The translations under genes were made by a program, and so were the position numbers. Shown here one piece after another: positions 1 to 7,655 of a stretch of DNA of 64,000 nt. The notes under the pieces were generated by a model. It did no database searches, had not been told where the DNA came from, and was given only the letters and a program-made list of their open reading frames with translations. How positions within the stretch are numbered: position 1 is the first letter of the stretch; every line of letters begins with the position of its first letter. The stretch is from contig CAIRNX010000028.1 in assembly GCA_903880095.1 (NCBI GenBank), forward strand, positions 1 to 64,000. The letters run 5' to 3'. Origin of the DNA: an uncultured Micrococcales bacterium (GTDB taxonomy: Bacteria; Actinomycetota; Actinomycetes; Actinomycetales; Microbacteriaceae).

Positions 1-66
1 GCCACCTTCCAGCACGCTAACCGCGCTGTTGGTGGTGCCGAGGTCAATACCTACTGCACGTGCCAT
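1..66 (-). CDS. dnaK: Chaperone DnaK, N-terminal fragment (gene continues past window start)
   Basis: Only the first 22 codons are in the window. They encode the Hsp70 phosphate-1 motif (GIDLGTTNS) directly after a short MARAV start, which is the invariant beginning of DnaK, the ATP-driven folding chaperone of the cytoplasm. The ATG at 64-66 is preceded by a good AAGGAG ribosome binding site eight bases upstream. The gene is read leftward and in actinobacteria usually heads dnaK-grpE-dnaJ-hspR, but those genes lie outside the window. Two HspR-type operators sit upstream (134-154 and 197-217), so HspR repression is the expected control. Confidence 0.95.
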   Translation of the reverse strand, partial: MARAVGIDLGTTNSAVSVLEGG

Positions 67-133
67 GTTTGTTTCTCCTTATAAATCCGACCCCTTGGGC
101 CCGCAATTTGTCTGTTGTAACTCAAAACTCAAA

Positions 134-154
134 GTTGAGCGTTGATGACTCAAG
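134..154. promoter_or_regulatory. HAIR element 1 (HspR operator) upstream of dnaK
   Basis: GTTGAGC, seven bases, ACTCAAG. This matches the HspR-associated inverted repeat consensus CTTGAGT-N7-ACTCAAG at 12 of 14 arm positions. It lies 68 bp upstream of the dnaK start codon. Two further ACTCAAA half-sites follow between it and dnaK (about 119-132). HspR binding here is known biology for the motif family; occupancy in this organism is inferred. Confidence 0.85.
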
Positions 155-196
155 TTTGAGACATTGACGAAAAAAAGTCAAGCCTGTTTCCTGAGA

Positions 197-217
197 GTTG
201 AGTGTGAATGACTCAAC
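197..217. promoter_or_regulatory. HAIR element 2 (HspR operator) in the dnaK/MFS intergenic region
   Basis: GTTGAGT, seven bases (GTGAATG), ACTCAAC: a perfect inverted repeat with the HAIR spacing. It is 63 bp from HAIR element 1 (six helical turns) and lies between the divergent dnaK and MFS genes, so it could also influence the rightward gene. The 66-285 interval holds only these operators and promoter sequence. Confidence 0.8.
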
Positions 218-285
218 TTTTATCGTTGCGCTTTTGAAACCCTTATTTCGCGATTTATCGCCGACCAATGGCTAGGGTTTTAGCC

Positions 286-1593
286 ATGACCAATATCGAA
301 GTGACTCGACGCAAGCGCGCCATTTGGGCCTGGGCCCTCTGGGGTTGGGGCGAACACTCGTACCCAACAATCGTTCAGACCTTTATCTACGCCACCTACA
401 TCGTCTCACCCGCCTTCTTACTAAAAGGCCAGAGCCAAGACAACCTGACCCTTTGGTTCGGTGTTGCCGTAGGTATCGCGGGTCTCGTCGTGGCAGTTAT
501 CGCCCCAGTAATTGGTCAACGCTCGGAGCGCTCTGGTCGTCGCAAATTCTGGCTTCTTGTAAACAGTGGCATTTTGATTGCGATCATGGTCGCCTCCTAC
601 TGGGTGCTGCCAGACCCTAAGCTTTTCGTCTTCGGTCTAGTGCTTTACGCCCTCGGATTCATCGTGCAAGAGATCGCTTTGGTCAACTACTACGCGATGC
701 TTAAGCAGGTCAGCACACAAAAAACCATCGCGAAGCTTTCGGGTTTCGCCTGGGGCCTTGGCTATGTTGGTGGCATCGTGATGCTGCTGATCGCACTGGT
801 TGGCTTCTACCTACCGGCTCACCCTTGGTTCGGCTCGACCGACCAAGCTCAAAACATTCGCATGATGTTCTTGCTCTCGGCCGCCTGGATGGCAATCTTC
901 ACCATTCCGATGATGATCTGGATGCCCGAGGTTTCGGCAGGCGAAGCCCAAACCAAGTTGAGCATTGCCGATAGCTACCGCGAGCTGTTTCGCCAAATCA
1001 GCGTGCTTCGCAAAACTGCCCCCGAAACTCTTCGCTTCTTGATTGCCTCGGCCGTTTACCGCGACGGCCTTGCCGGCGTCTTCACTTACGGCGCGATTCT
1101 CGGCACTGCAGCCTTTGGGTACACCGGCAACCAGCCAATCTTCTTCGGGATCGCAGCTAGCGTCGTCGCCGGCATCGGCGCCGTCCTCGGCGGAATCCTC
1201 GACGACAAAATCGGCACCAAGCGCACAATCGTAGCCGCCCTGATCGGTCTGCTTGTCGCAGGCAGCGCAGTTTTTGTTTTCGCAGGCGCAGGCCAAATCA
1301 CGTACTGGATTGGCGGACTCACCCTTTGCCTCTTTGTTGGCCCAGCTCAAGCATCAAGCCGCACCTACATGGCGAGACTCGCACCAAAGGGTCGCGAAGG
1401 TGAAATGTTTGGCCTCTACCAAACCACAGGCGAAGCAGGCTCATACATCGCGCCAGGGCTCTGGGTTGCAGCACTCTCGATTGCCGGTGCATTCGGCGTG
1501 AAGCACACCACAATCTACGGAATCTTGGCGATCGTTCTCGTGCTTGCCGTCGGGCTCTTCTTGTTGCTGCGAGTCGACAAAAAGAAAAACTAG
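286..1593 (+). CDS. MFS transporter, UMF1/Atg22-like
   Basis: Integral membrane protein of 435 aa with about 12 hydrophobic segments. The opening [18 protein letters not shown] and the cytoplasmic loop [11 protein letters not shown] (an MFS motif-A variant) resemble the UMF1 branch of the major facilitator superfamily, related to yeast vacuolar effluxer Atg22. The substrate cannot be told. An ATG at 268 is in frame, but ATG 286 is preferred: TAGGGT lies seven bases before it, fitting a leaderless promoter, and no Shine-Dalgarno precedes either codon. The 3' end overlaps dcd by four bases on the opposite strand. Divergent from dnaK across the HAIR elements. Confidence 0.85.
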   Translation: MTNIEVTRRKRAIWAWALWGWGEHSYPTIVQTFIYATYIVSPAFLLKGQSQDNLTLWFGVAVGIAGLVVAVIAPVIGQRSERSGRRKFWLLVNSGILIAIMVASYWVLPDPKLFVFGLVLYALGFIVQEIALVNYYAMLKQVSTQKTIAKLSGFAWGLGYVGGIVMLLIALVGFYLPAHPWFGSTDQAQNIRMMFLLSAAWMAIFTIPMMIWMPEVSAGEAQTKLSIADSYRELFRQISVLRKTAPETLRFLIASAVYRDGLAGVFTYGAILGTAAFGYTGNQPIFFGIAASVVAGIGAVLGGILDDKIGTKRTIVAALIGLLVAGSAVFVFAGAGQITYWIGGLTLCLFVGPAQASSRTYMARLAPKGREGEMFGLYQTTGEAGSYIAPGLWVAALSIAGAFGVKHTTIYGILAIVLVLAVGLFLLLRVDKKKN

Positions 1594-2192
1594 TCGCGCT
1601 GGTCTAGCGGTTCGTTGCCAACGTTCGTGATGTGAAAGTTCATGAACGAGCGTGAGGCTGTTGGGCCGCGCTGACCTTGGTAGCGGTTTAGGTACTTCTC
1701 GCTGCCGTAAGGGGTTTCGCTCGGGCTCGAAAGCTGGAAGAAGCAAAGCTGACCAACCTTCATGCCAGGCCAGAGCTTGATTGGTAGGTTGCTGACGTTC
1801 GCGAGCTCAAGGGTGACGTGACCGTTGAAGCCAGGGTCGACGAATCCTGCGGTCGAGTGGGTCAGTAGACCGAGGCGTCCGAGGCTCGACTTGCCTTCGA
1901 GGCGAGCAGCGATGTTGTCTGGCAGCTTCACGAACTCGTAGGTGCTGCCTAGGACGAATTCACCAGGGTGAAGAATGAAAGCTTCGTCGGCCCTTACCTC
2001 CACAAAGCGGGTTAGGTCGCTCTGGTCTTCGGCTGGGTCGATGTAGGCGTACTTGTGGTTGTCGAAAAGACGGAAGAAGCGGTCGAGGCGCACGTCGAAG
2101 CTTGAAGGCTGCAAAAGCCCCATGTCTAGTGGCTCGAGGCCGATTTGGCCGGCTTCGATTGATGCGCGGATATCGCGGTCTGACATAAGCAT
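1590..2192 (-). CDS. dcd: dCTP deaminase
   Basis: Deaminates dCTP; actinobacterial members often also hydrolyse the product to dUMP, feeding thymidylate synthesis in the cytoplasm. Visible family blocks are [10 protein letters not shown] at the N-terminus, [11 protein letters not shown] (about 27-37), [25 protein letters not shown] (about 98-122) and the catalytic-Glu strand GHVTLELAN. The length of 200 aa is slightly above the usual 190. The first ATG is kept because mycobacterial Dcd begins MLLSDRDLR. A TAACCT -10 box lies six bases before the ATG, so the mRNA is probably leaderless. Whether it is mono- or bifunctional is not decided here. Confidence 0.93.
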   Translation of the reverse strand: MLMSDRDIRASIEAGQIGLEPLDMGLLQPSSFDVRLDRFFRLFDNHKYAYIDPAEDQSDLTRFVEVRADEAFILHPGEFVLGSTYEFVKLPDNIAARLEGKSSLGRLGLLTHSTAGFVDPGFNGHVTLELANVSNLPIKLWPGMKVGQLCFFQLSSPSETPYGSEKYLNRYQGQRGPTASRSFMNFHITNVGNEPLDQRD

Positions 2193-2198
2193 GAGTAA

Positions 2199-2215
2199 AG
2201 GTTACCGCTTAGATT
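2199..2215. promoter_or_regulatory. Compact divergent promoter pair, dcd / nucleotidyltransferase
   Basis: Only 29 bp separate the two start codons. AGGTTA at 2199-2204 reads TAACCT on the minus strand, six bases before the dcd ATG. TAGATT at 2210-2215 lies six bases before the rightward ATG at 2222. Both fit leaderless -10 boxes, and each -35 zone must fall in or near the opposing gene's start codon. Confidence 0.55.
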
Positions 2216-2221
2216 TAAGCC

Positions 2222-3004
2222 ATGACCTCATCACACACCCTTAGCCGTTTTCTCGAATACTCCGAGCGACTAACCGCTAATGCCGAAGCCCACCCAGACG
2301 TTGTTGGTTTGGTGTTGGTTGGTTCGGGTGCCGACACTGGGCGAGTTGACGAGTGGTCTGATCACGACTTCTTTTTGATTGTTAAAGATGGAACAGCAGA
2401 GAGTTTTAGGCAAGACCTGAGTTGGTTGCCAGACGCCGGCGATGTTGTGATTCGCCCGCGCGAAACCGACCACGGTTTGAAGGTCGTTTATCGTGATGGT
2501 CACGTTTTGGAGTTTGCGGTCTTCGATGATCGCGAGCTAGAGATGGCCTCGGTGAACTACTGGGCTGTGCCGGTCGATAAGACCAACATCACCGCACGAG
2601 TCGAGGCGCTAGAGAAGAAGACCGTCGGCGGAAAGTTTGAAGAAGAAAAAGAGTGGGAGCTGTTTTTGGCTCACATACTGATCGCGGTTGGTCGCGCCCG
2701 TCGCGGTGAAGTTTTGATCGCCGGGCAAGCGATTCGTTCATACATGATGAGGCACGTCCTAGGTTTTGTTCGCGACCGTCTGACTCCGGTTGCCGGCACC
2801 GAGGGCATCGAAGACAACCTTGATCGCTTTCGCCGCGTTGAGAAGCAATACCCTGCCGAGGGTGCCAGGCTCGACCACATTCTGCAGTTGCCCGTCGAAG
2901 ACTCGGCTCGCGCTCAGCTCGACTTTGTGCTCGGGCTTGGAGGGTTTAGCGACAAGCAAGAAGCTCAGGCAGAGGTTGTTCGAGCCCGCTTGGGTTGGCT
3001 TTAG
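2222..3004 (+). CDS. Nucleotidyltransferase-fold protein, aminoglycoside-adenylyltransferase-like
   Basis: A 260 aa soluble protein. Residues about 30-48 carry the polymerase-beta nucleotidyltransferase signature: GLVLVGSG followed by DEWSDHDFFLIV, giving the GS...D.D metal-binding pattern. A third acidic position is likely at LEFAVFDD (about 97-104). The C-terminal half is predicted helical, as in LinB/AadA-type antibiotic nucleotidyltransferases and minimal nucleotidyltransferases. The substrate is unknown: it could modify a small molecule, tRNA or protein. Probably leaderless (TAGATT six bases before ATG). Its stop overlaps the 3' end of the mmpL gene by four bases. Confidence 0.7.
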   Translation: MTSSHTLSRFLEYSERLTANAEAHPDVVGLVLVGSGADTGRVDEWSDHDFFLIVKDGTAESFRQDLSWLPDAGDVVIRPRETDHGLKVVYRDGHVLEFAVFDDRELEMASVNYWAVPVDKTNITARVEALEKKTVGGKFEEEKEWELFLAHILIAVGRARRGEVLIAGQAIRSYMMRHVLGFVRDRLTPVAGTEGIEDNLDRFRRVEKQYPAEGARLDHILQLPVEDSARAQLDFVLGLGGFSDKQEAQAEVVRARLGWL

Positions 3005-5160
3005 TCTTTTAGACCAAAGCGGTCGTAGACGACCTTTAGCCACTTAGGCGCCCACCAGTTCCATTCGCCAAACAGGCGCATGAGTGCTGGCACCATGAGT
3101 GCTCGCACTATGGTTGCGTCGATCAAAATGGCTAGCGAAATGCCTACGCCGAGCATCTTCATGATGCTCACGCCGCCGAACGCGAAAGCTGCGAACGATA
3201 CCGCGAGCACGAGGGCTGCCGCGGTGATGATTCGTCCGGAGCGCTGAAGTCCGAGAGCCACCGACTCGGTTGTCGAGAGGCCGTGTTCATGCTGCTCTTT
3301 GATTCGGCTGAGCAAGAAAAGCTCGTAGTCCATCGAGAGACCGAAGGCGATGACCGCTAGAAGAACCAGCGACGACGTGTCGATGGTGCCGGTGTTGACG
3401 AAGTTGCCTGTCAGCCAAGGCAGGCTGCCTTTGCCAAAGACCCAGTTGAGCACGCCAAGCACTGCGCCAAGTGAGATCACGTTGAGCAGAACCGCCTTAA
3501 TTGGCAGAAGAACCGAGCCGGTGAAGAGAAACAGCAATACGAGTGTCGCGAGCACGATCCAAATAACGGCCGGCAACAGGTTGTCTTCGATGCCCTTTTG
3601 GGCGTCGGTGTAGATTGCTGCGCTGCCGCCAATGAGCACGTTGCTAAGCCCAGGGTGGGCGAGCTGTCGCACCTTGACCGTGAAGTCGTAGCCCGCAGGA
3701 GAGCGCGGTTCGACGTTGTGAATCACAACGATGCGTTCGTATTCGCCCTTGATGTAGTCGGCAAACATTGGGGCGAAGGTTTCAGCGTTGTGGCCGCTGA
3801 CGGCGATGCCCGAAGCGGTCTGCACGCGCTCAACCGAGGCTTGGCGCGAAAGGTTTTCGGCGTACTTCACAACAGCTGCTTCGTTGCCACTCTTAACGAT
3901 GATTTCGACAGGTGAACCTTCGCGACCGGCGAAGCGCTCACGCACCTGGTTTGAGGCGATAACCGCCCTTGAATCTTTGGCGAGAATTCGGTCGTCAACT
4001 TGGCTGAAAACGACACCATTCGAGAGGGTCATCAAACCACCAAGTGCAAGAACCGTAACTACAAGGACTGCAACTGGGCGCTTCATTACGAAACGAGAAA
4101 TCGAATTCCACAGGCCCACGTCTTTCGGCGCAAGGTCACCCTTGAGTACCTTCCCCTTGTTGATTCGGTCACCGAGGAGCCTCAGTGCTGCCGGTAGTGG
4201 AATCAGCGCAGCGGCAACCGAAACAACAACTACGGCGACGCCACCGAGGGCGAGTGAGTGAAGAAAGGTCTGCGGAAAAAACCACATGGCCGCGGTGACG
4301 ATTGAGACGGTTAGGCCGCTGAAAAGAACCGTTCTGCCGGCTGTGGCAACGGTATTCTCAACCGACTGCTCAACCGAGTGGCCCAGCTTGCGCTCTTCTC
4401 TAAAGCGGTTAACCATTAGCAGCGAATAGTCGATGCCGAGGCCGAGACCCATTGCAGTAATCAGGTTTATCGAGAAAACCGAAGTGGTGGTCACCTGGGT
4501 CGAAAGCCATACGAAGAACAGGGAGCCGCCAATCGAGAGACCGGCGATTAGCAGAGGAAGCCCGGCGGCAACAAGTGAGCCAAAGACGAAGAGCAAGAGA
4601 ATAATGACGATTGGCACAGCCACCATTTCGGAGTTCGAAAGGTCTTTAGTTATCGTCCCGTTGATTTCGCTTGTAATGATTGCCGAACCGCTCAGATAGA
4701 TCTTCGTTCCATCGAAGCCCTTGGCGTAATCGGTTTCGAAGTTTGCGGCGACATCGGCTTTGACTGCCGTTGGTTTTAACTGAATGAAGAAGTAGGCGGC
4801 CTTGCCGTCTTTGGAGACCAGTGACGCGGGGTGTCCGAGGGTGAAGTAAGAGGTGACTTTGTCGACTCCGTCGGTCGACTCCATTTTGGTTAGAAGCTCG
4901 GCGGCCTTAACCTCGCTTGAAGGGCTAGCAGCCGGCTTGCCGAAGTCGACGACCGCGACAATCTCTGGGATCTGCTGATTGAACTCGCTCGCGAGAATCT
5001 TGGTGACCTTGGTCGACTCAGACTTAGGGTTTTCGTAACCCCCCGCTTCGAGTGAAGAGAAGGCCTGAAGGCCAAGTGCGGTGGCGATTGCGGCTAAGGC
5101 GATGAAGCCGAAAAGCGATGTTTTGGCGTATTTAATTACTAGTGGGGCGAAGCGCTTCAA
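3001..5160 (-). CDS. MMPL-family RND transporter
   Basis: A 719 aa inner-membrane exporter of the hydrophobe/amphiphile RND type. The protein shows the duplicated layout: one N-terminal helix, a periplasmic domain (about 35-180), five helices, a second single helix near 370, a second external domain, then five more helices. Proton-relay motifs are visible in both halves as GLGIDYSLLMVNRF (about 240) and GLSMDYELFLLSR (about 605). Relatives export lipids or drugs; no mycolate genes are nearby, so the cargo is unknown. The start is TTG (3 bp opposite the divergent gene), with GAGAG upstream. The C-terminus is short, without the long cytoplasmic tail of MmpL3. Confidence 0.88.
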   Translation of the reverse strand: MKRFAPLVIKYAKTSLFGFIALAAIATALGLQAFSSLEAGGYENPKSESTKVTKILASEFNQQIPEIVAVVDFGKPAASPSSEVKAAELLTKMESTDGVDKVTSYFTLGHPASLVSKDGKAAYFFIQLKPTAVKADVAANFETDYAKGFDGTKIYLSGSAIITSEINGTITKDLSNSEMVAVPIVIILLLFVFGSLVAAGLPLLIAGLSIGGSLFFVWLSTQVTTTSVFSINLITAMGLGLGIDYSLLMVNRFREERKLGHSVEQSVENTVATAGRTVLFSGLTVSIVTAAMWFFPQTFLHSLALGGVAVVVVSVAAALIPLPAALRLLGDRINKGKVLKGDLAPKDVGLWNSISRFVMKRPVAVLVVTVLALGGLMTLSNGVVFSQVDDRILAKDSRAVIASNQVRERFAGREGSPVEIIVKSGNEAAVVKYAENLSRQASVERVQTASGIAVSGHNAETFAPMFADYIKGEYERIVVIHNVEPRSPAGYDFTVKVRQLAHPGLSNVLIGGSAAIYTDAQKGIEDNLLPAVIWIVLATLVLLFLFTGSVLLPIKAVLLNVISLGAVLGVLNWVFGKGSLPWLTGNFVNTGTIDTSSLVLLAVIAFGLSMDYELFLLSRIKEQHEHGLSTTESVALGLQRSGRIITAAALVLAVSFAAFAFGGVSIMKMLGVGISLAILIDATIVRALMVPALMRLFGEWNWWAPKWLKVVYDRFGLKD

Positions 5161-5192
5161 GTGATGTCTCTCATTGTGTAAGGATTACCAAC

Positions 5193-6290
5193 ATGACAAC
5201 AACGGCACGCTCTGAAAAAGTCCTTTACTCCATCTTCGCAGTGTTTGGGCTCGGAACAGCCTTCTGGTTTAACTCACAGGCAGTTCTCAGCAACGGCAAC
5301 TACCTAGCCGACGGCTTCACCAGCCCGGTTGACTGGGTTTATTCGCTAGACCTGCTCATCGGGGGTTTTGCCGGCATGACATTTATGGTTGTCGAAAGCC
5401 GCAAGATTGGCTTCAAATGGTGGCCACTACTTGTCACCCTTGGTTTTGTAACCGCGTTCGCTTTCGTGTTTCCGTTGTTTCTGGCAATCCGCGCGCATCT
5501 ACTCGAAAAGAAAGCTCTCGCCGGCGGTCGCCTTGATCAGTACGAATTCGACGGCCACCGAGTGGACGTATGGGTGCCGCCAACACTGAACGCCGAAACG
5601 CCTGTGCTCGTAATGCACGATGGCCACAACCTATTTCGTGCCGAACATGCCAGCTATGGCGCAACCTGGCGCGTAATCGACGCGATGCCCACCCGCGTGC
5701 AGTCGGCAAACAAGCCTTTGATCATCGGCGTCTGGCAAGGGCGAAGCGATGACCGAACACTTGAGCTTGGCCCCGAAGACTTTTTTACCGAGACGCCTTC
5801 GGCTCTGGCAAAAATCCCCGACCACATGCTGCCTCGCGAAGGCTATTCGAAAATGGGCAACATCTACCAGGCACTGATTGCCGAAAAGATCCTGCCGGTT
5901 TTGAGTGACCTCTACGCGATCAAGCTAGACCCATCTCGCACAGCAATCGCCGGCTCGAGCATGGGTGGCCTCGCCTCGCTGTATGGAATGGTGAAATACC
6001 CGAAGGTTTATGGCAACGCCCTCGCCTTCTCGACCCATTGGACTATAGGTGGCGACGCGATGGTCGACTGGTTCGTCAAAAACCTACCAATGGACGGCAA
6101 GCACCGAGTTTGGAGCGACACCGGAACCGTTGAACTCGACGCCGAATACGCGCCGTTCCACGCCCGCTTCGTTTCGAAGATGCCAACCGAGAACTTTGTC
6201 GGCGCCATCTACCCGATGACTGGTCACAACGAAAACTGGTGGGCTGGGCGCGTTGAACACCCAATCAACTGGTGGTTGAACTCGCTCTAG
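5193..6290 (+). CDS. Membrane-anchored esterase (alpha/beta hydrolase, esterase D/Fes-like)
   Basis: A 365 aa protein. The first 110 residues contain about three membrane helices; the rest is an alpha/beta hydrolase of the putative-esterase family that includes esterase D and the enterochelin-esterase group. Seen directly: VLVMHDGHNLF (oxyanion strand), the nucleophile elbow GSSMGGLAS, and a late His in MTGHNENWW that can complete the triad. The active site probably lies outside the membrane. ATG 5193 is chosen because AAGGA precedes it by nine bases; a longer reading from 5142 would overlap the divergent mmpL start. The stop overlaps the helicase gene by four bases, convergent. Confidence 0.8.
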   Translation: MTTTARSEKVLYSIFAVFGLGTAFWFNSQAVLSNGNYLADGFTSPVDWVYSLDLLIGGFAGMTFMVVESRKIGFKWWPLLVTLGFVTAFAFVFPLFLAIRAHLLEKKALAGGRLDQYEFDGHRVDVWVPPTLNAETPVLVMHDGHNLFRAEHASYGATWRVIDAMPTRVQSANKPLIIGVWQGRSDDRTLELGPEDFFTETPSALAKIPDHMLPREGYSKMGNIYQALIAEKILPVLSDLYAIKLDPSRTAIAGSSMGGLASLYGMVKYPKVYGNALAFSTHWTIGGDAMVDWFVKNLPMDGKHRVWSDTGTVELDAEYAPFHARFVSKMPTENFVGAIYPMTGHNENWWAGRVEHPINWWLNSL

Positions 6291-7654
6291 ATGAGCTTGT
6301 CAAACGAAGGGCCACGGCCCTCTGTCATGAACCGCACTACGTCTTTGTCGACCATGACGTCTGTCATCTGAATTCTGCGAGTTAGGTGCAAGCCGGCCGG
6401 TGACTTGACGCGGCTCAGTGCCACATAGGTCTGGCCAGGGCTGAAGGCGTTGCTGCCCATGTCGACAACGATTTCGTCGTAGGTGAGGCCTTGCGACTTG
6501 TGGATCGTGACTGCCCAGGCTAGTCGCAGGGGCACCTGTCGAAACTCTGCAGTAGTGACCGGCAACAGCGTTTCTTTGAAGCGCTGAGTGATTTCGTCAA
6601 ACTCTTCAGAAAGCTCGTAACGAATCTTCTCCCAGGTTGAACGACCAACCTCAAACTCTTCGCCATCTACGTCGACCACGATGTGATCTTGGTTCTTGAT
6701 AGCGACAACCTTGCCGAGAGTGCCGTTGACCCAACGGCGAACCATCGGCCCTTCGTTCTTTTTGGTGTTTTGGTCGTCATTCTTGATGAACATCACCTGA
6801 GCGCCCACCTTGAGCACGAGCTCAGGTTCGCCGGGAGGTGTTTTGCCAAAATTCTTGAGTTCACCGATGGGCACATCGGCTGGCAACTTCGACGGCATAC
6901 CAGGGATCGCGGCTAGGCGTTGGGCATTGTGTTTTTGCACCGTGCTGTTGAGCGTGACCAGCCGAATGGTTTCTTCGTCCTTTGGGTACTTGTTGCCCAT
7001 CGCGTTCAGGGTATCGAGCATCTCTTGTGTGCAGGAGCCGTCGCGAATCGCATTCAAAATTTCGATGAACTCTGGGTCGCTCTGTCGAAAGTTCTCGTGC
7101 AGCTCGTAACGCTCAAGAGGCGCTTTGTCCCAACAGTGAGCATCGAAGAACCAGTGGCTGCGATATTTCTCATTCAGATACACGAGATCTGCTGGGTCAT
7201 TCGGTGGCACGGGAGCCAACTGGTACGGATCACCGAACAAGACAACTTGGACACCACCAAAGGGGCCTTTGGATTTTCCGCGGGCTAGCGTGAGCATCGT
7301 CTCCATGGCATCCATGAGGTCGGCATTCACCATAGAGACTTCATCGATTACGAGCATGTCGATGGCCCTTAGAACTTCACGCGCTCGGTGTCCGAGGTGG
7401 TGCTTCAACTCTTGGTTGCCGAGTAGGCCTGGCGGAATACCGAACAGCGAGTGAATCGTCGCCCCTCCGACGTTGAAGGCGGCGACACCGGTTGGTGCAG
7501 CCACGGCAACCTTCTTTTTGGTGTTCTCAACGAGGTGGGTGAGCAGCGTCGACTTGCCCGTGCCTGCGCGGCCGGTGACGAAGATGTTGGTGTCTTCGTT
7601 TTCGATGTATTCGTAAAGCGCCAACTGCTCTGCCGAAAGTGCTACCTGTTGCAA
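6287..7654 (-). CDS. PIF1-like ATP-dependent DNA helicase
   Basis: A 455 aa SF1B helicase of the PIF1/RecD2 group. Walker A is GRAGTGKST (about 27-35), the next motif is APTGVAAFNVGG, Walker B is LVIDEVSMVNADL (about 101-113), and motif VI is in AWAVTIHKSQGLTYDEIVVDMG with TYVALSRV near the C-terminus. An SH3-like insertion (about 300-345) precedes it. PIF1 relatives unwind 5'-3' and clear G-quadruplexes or D-loops. Bacterial copies are patchily distributed. The TTG start follows directly after the short gap to the CopD-CtaG gene (one base between genes), so it is probably co-transcribed downstream of it. Confidence 0.85.
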   Translation of the reverse strand: MQQVALSAEQLALYEYIENEDTNIFVTGRAGTGKSTLLTHLVENTKKKVAVAAPTGVAAFNVGGATIHSLFGIPPGLLGNQELKHHLGHRAREVLRAIDMLVIDEVSMVNADLMDAMETMLTLARGKSKGPFGGVQVVLFGDPYQLAPVPPNDPADLVYLNEKYRSHWFFDAHCWDKAPLERYELHENFRQSDPEFIEILNAIRDGSCTQEMLDTLNAMGNKYPKDEETIRLVTLNSTVQKHNAQRLAAIPGMPSKLPADVPIGELKNFGKTPPGEPELVLKVGAQVMFIKNDDQNTKKNEGPMVRRWVNGTLGKVVAIKNQDHIVVDVDGEEFEVGRSTWEKIRYELSEEFDEITQRFKETLLPVTTAEFRQVPLRLAWAVTIHKSQGLTYDEIVVDMGSNAFSPGQTYVALSRVKSPAGLHLTRRIQMTDVMVDKDVVRFMTEGRGPSFDKLI

Positions 7655-7655
7655 A

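Noticed and set aside
811-1350. Long antisense reading frame within the MFS gene
   Set aside because: Low-complexity Asp/Ala/Cys-rich translation in the shadow of a clear transporter gene. Similar antisense frames occur in most genes of this composition.
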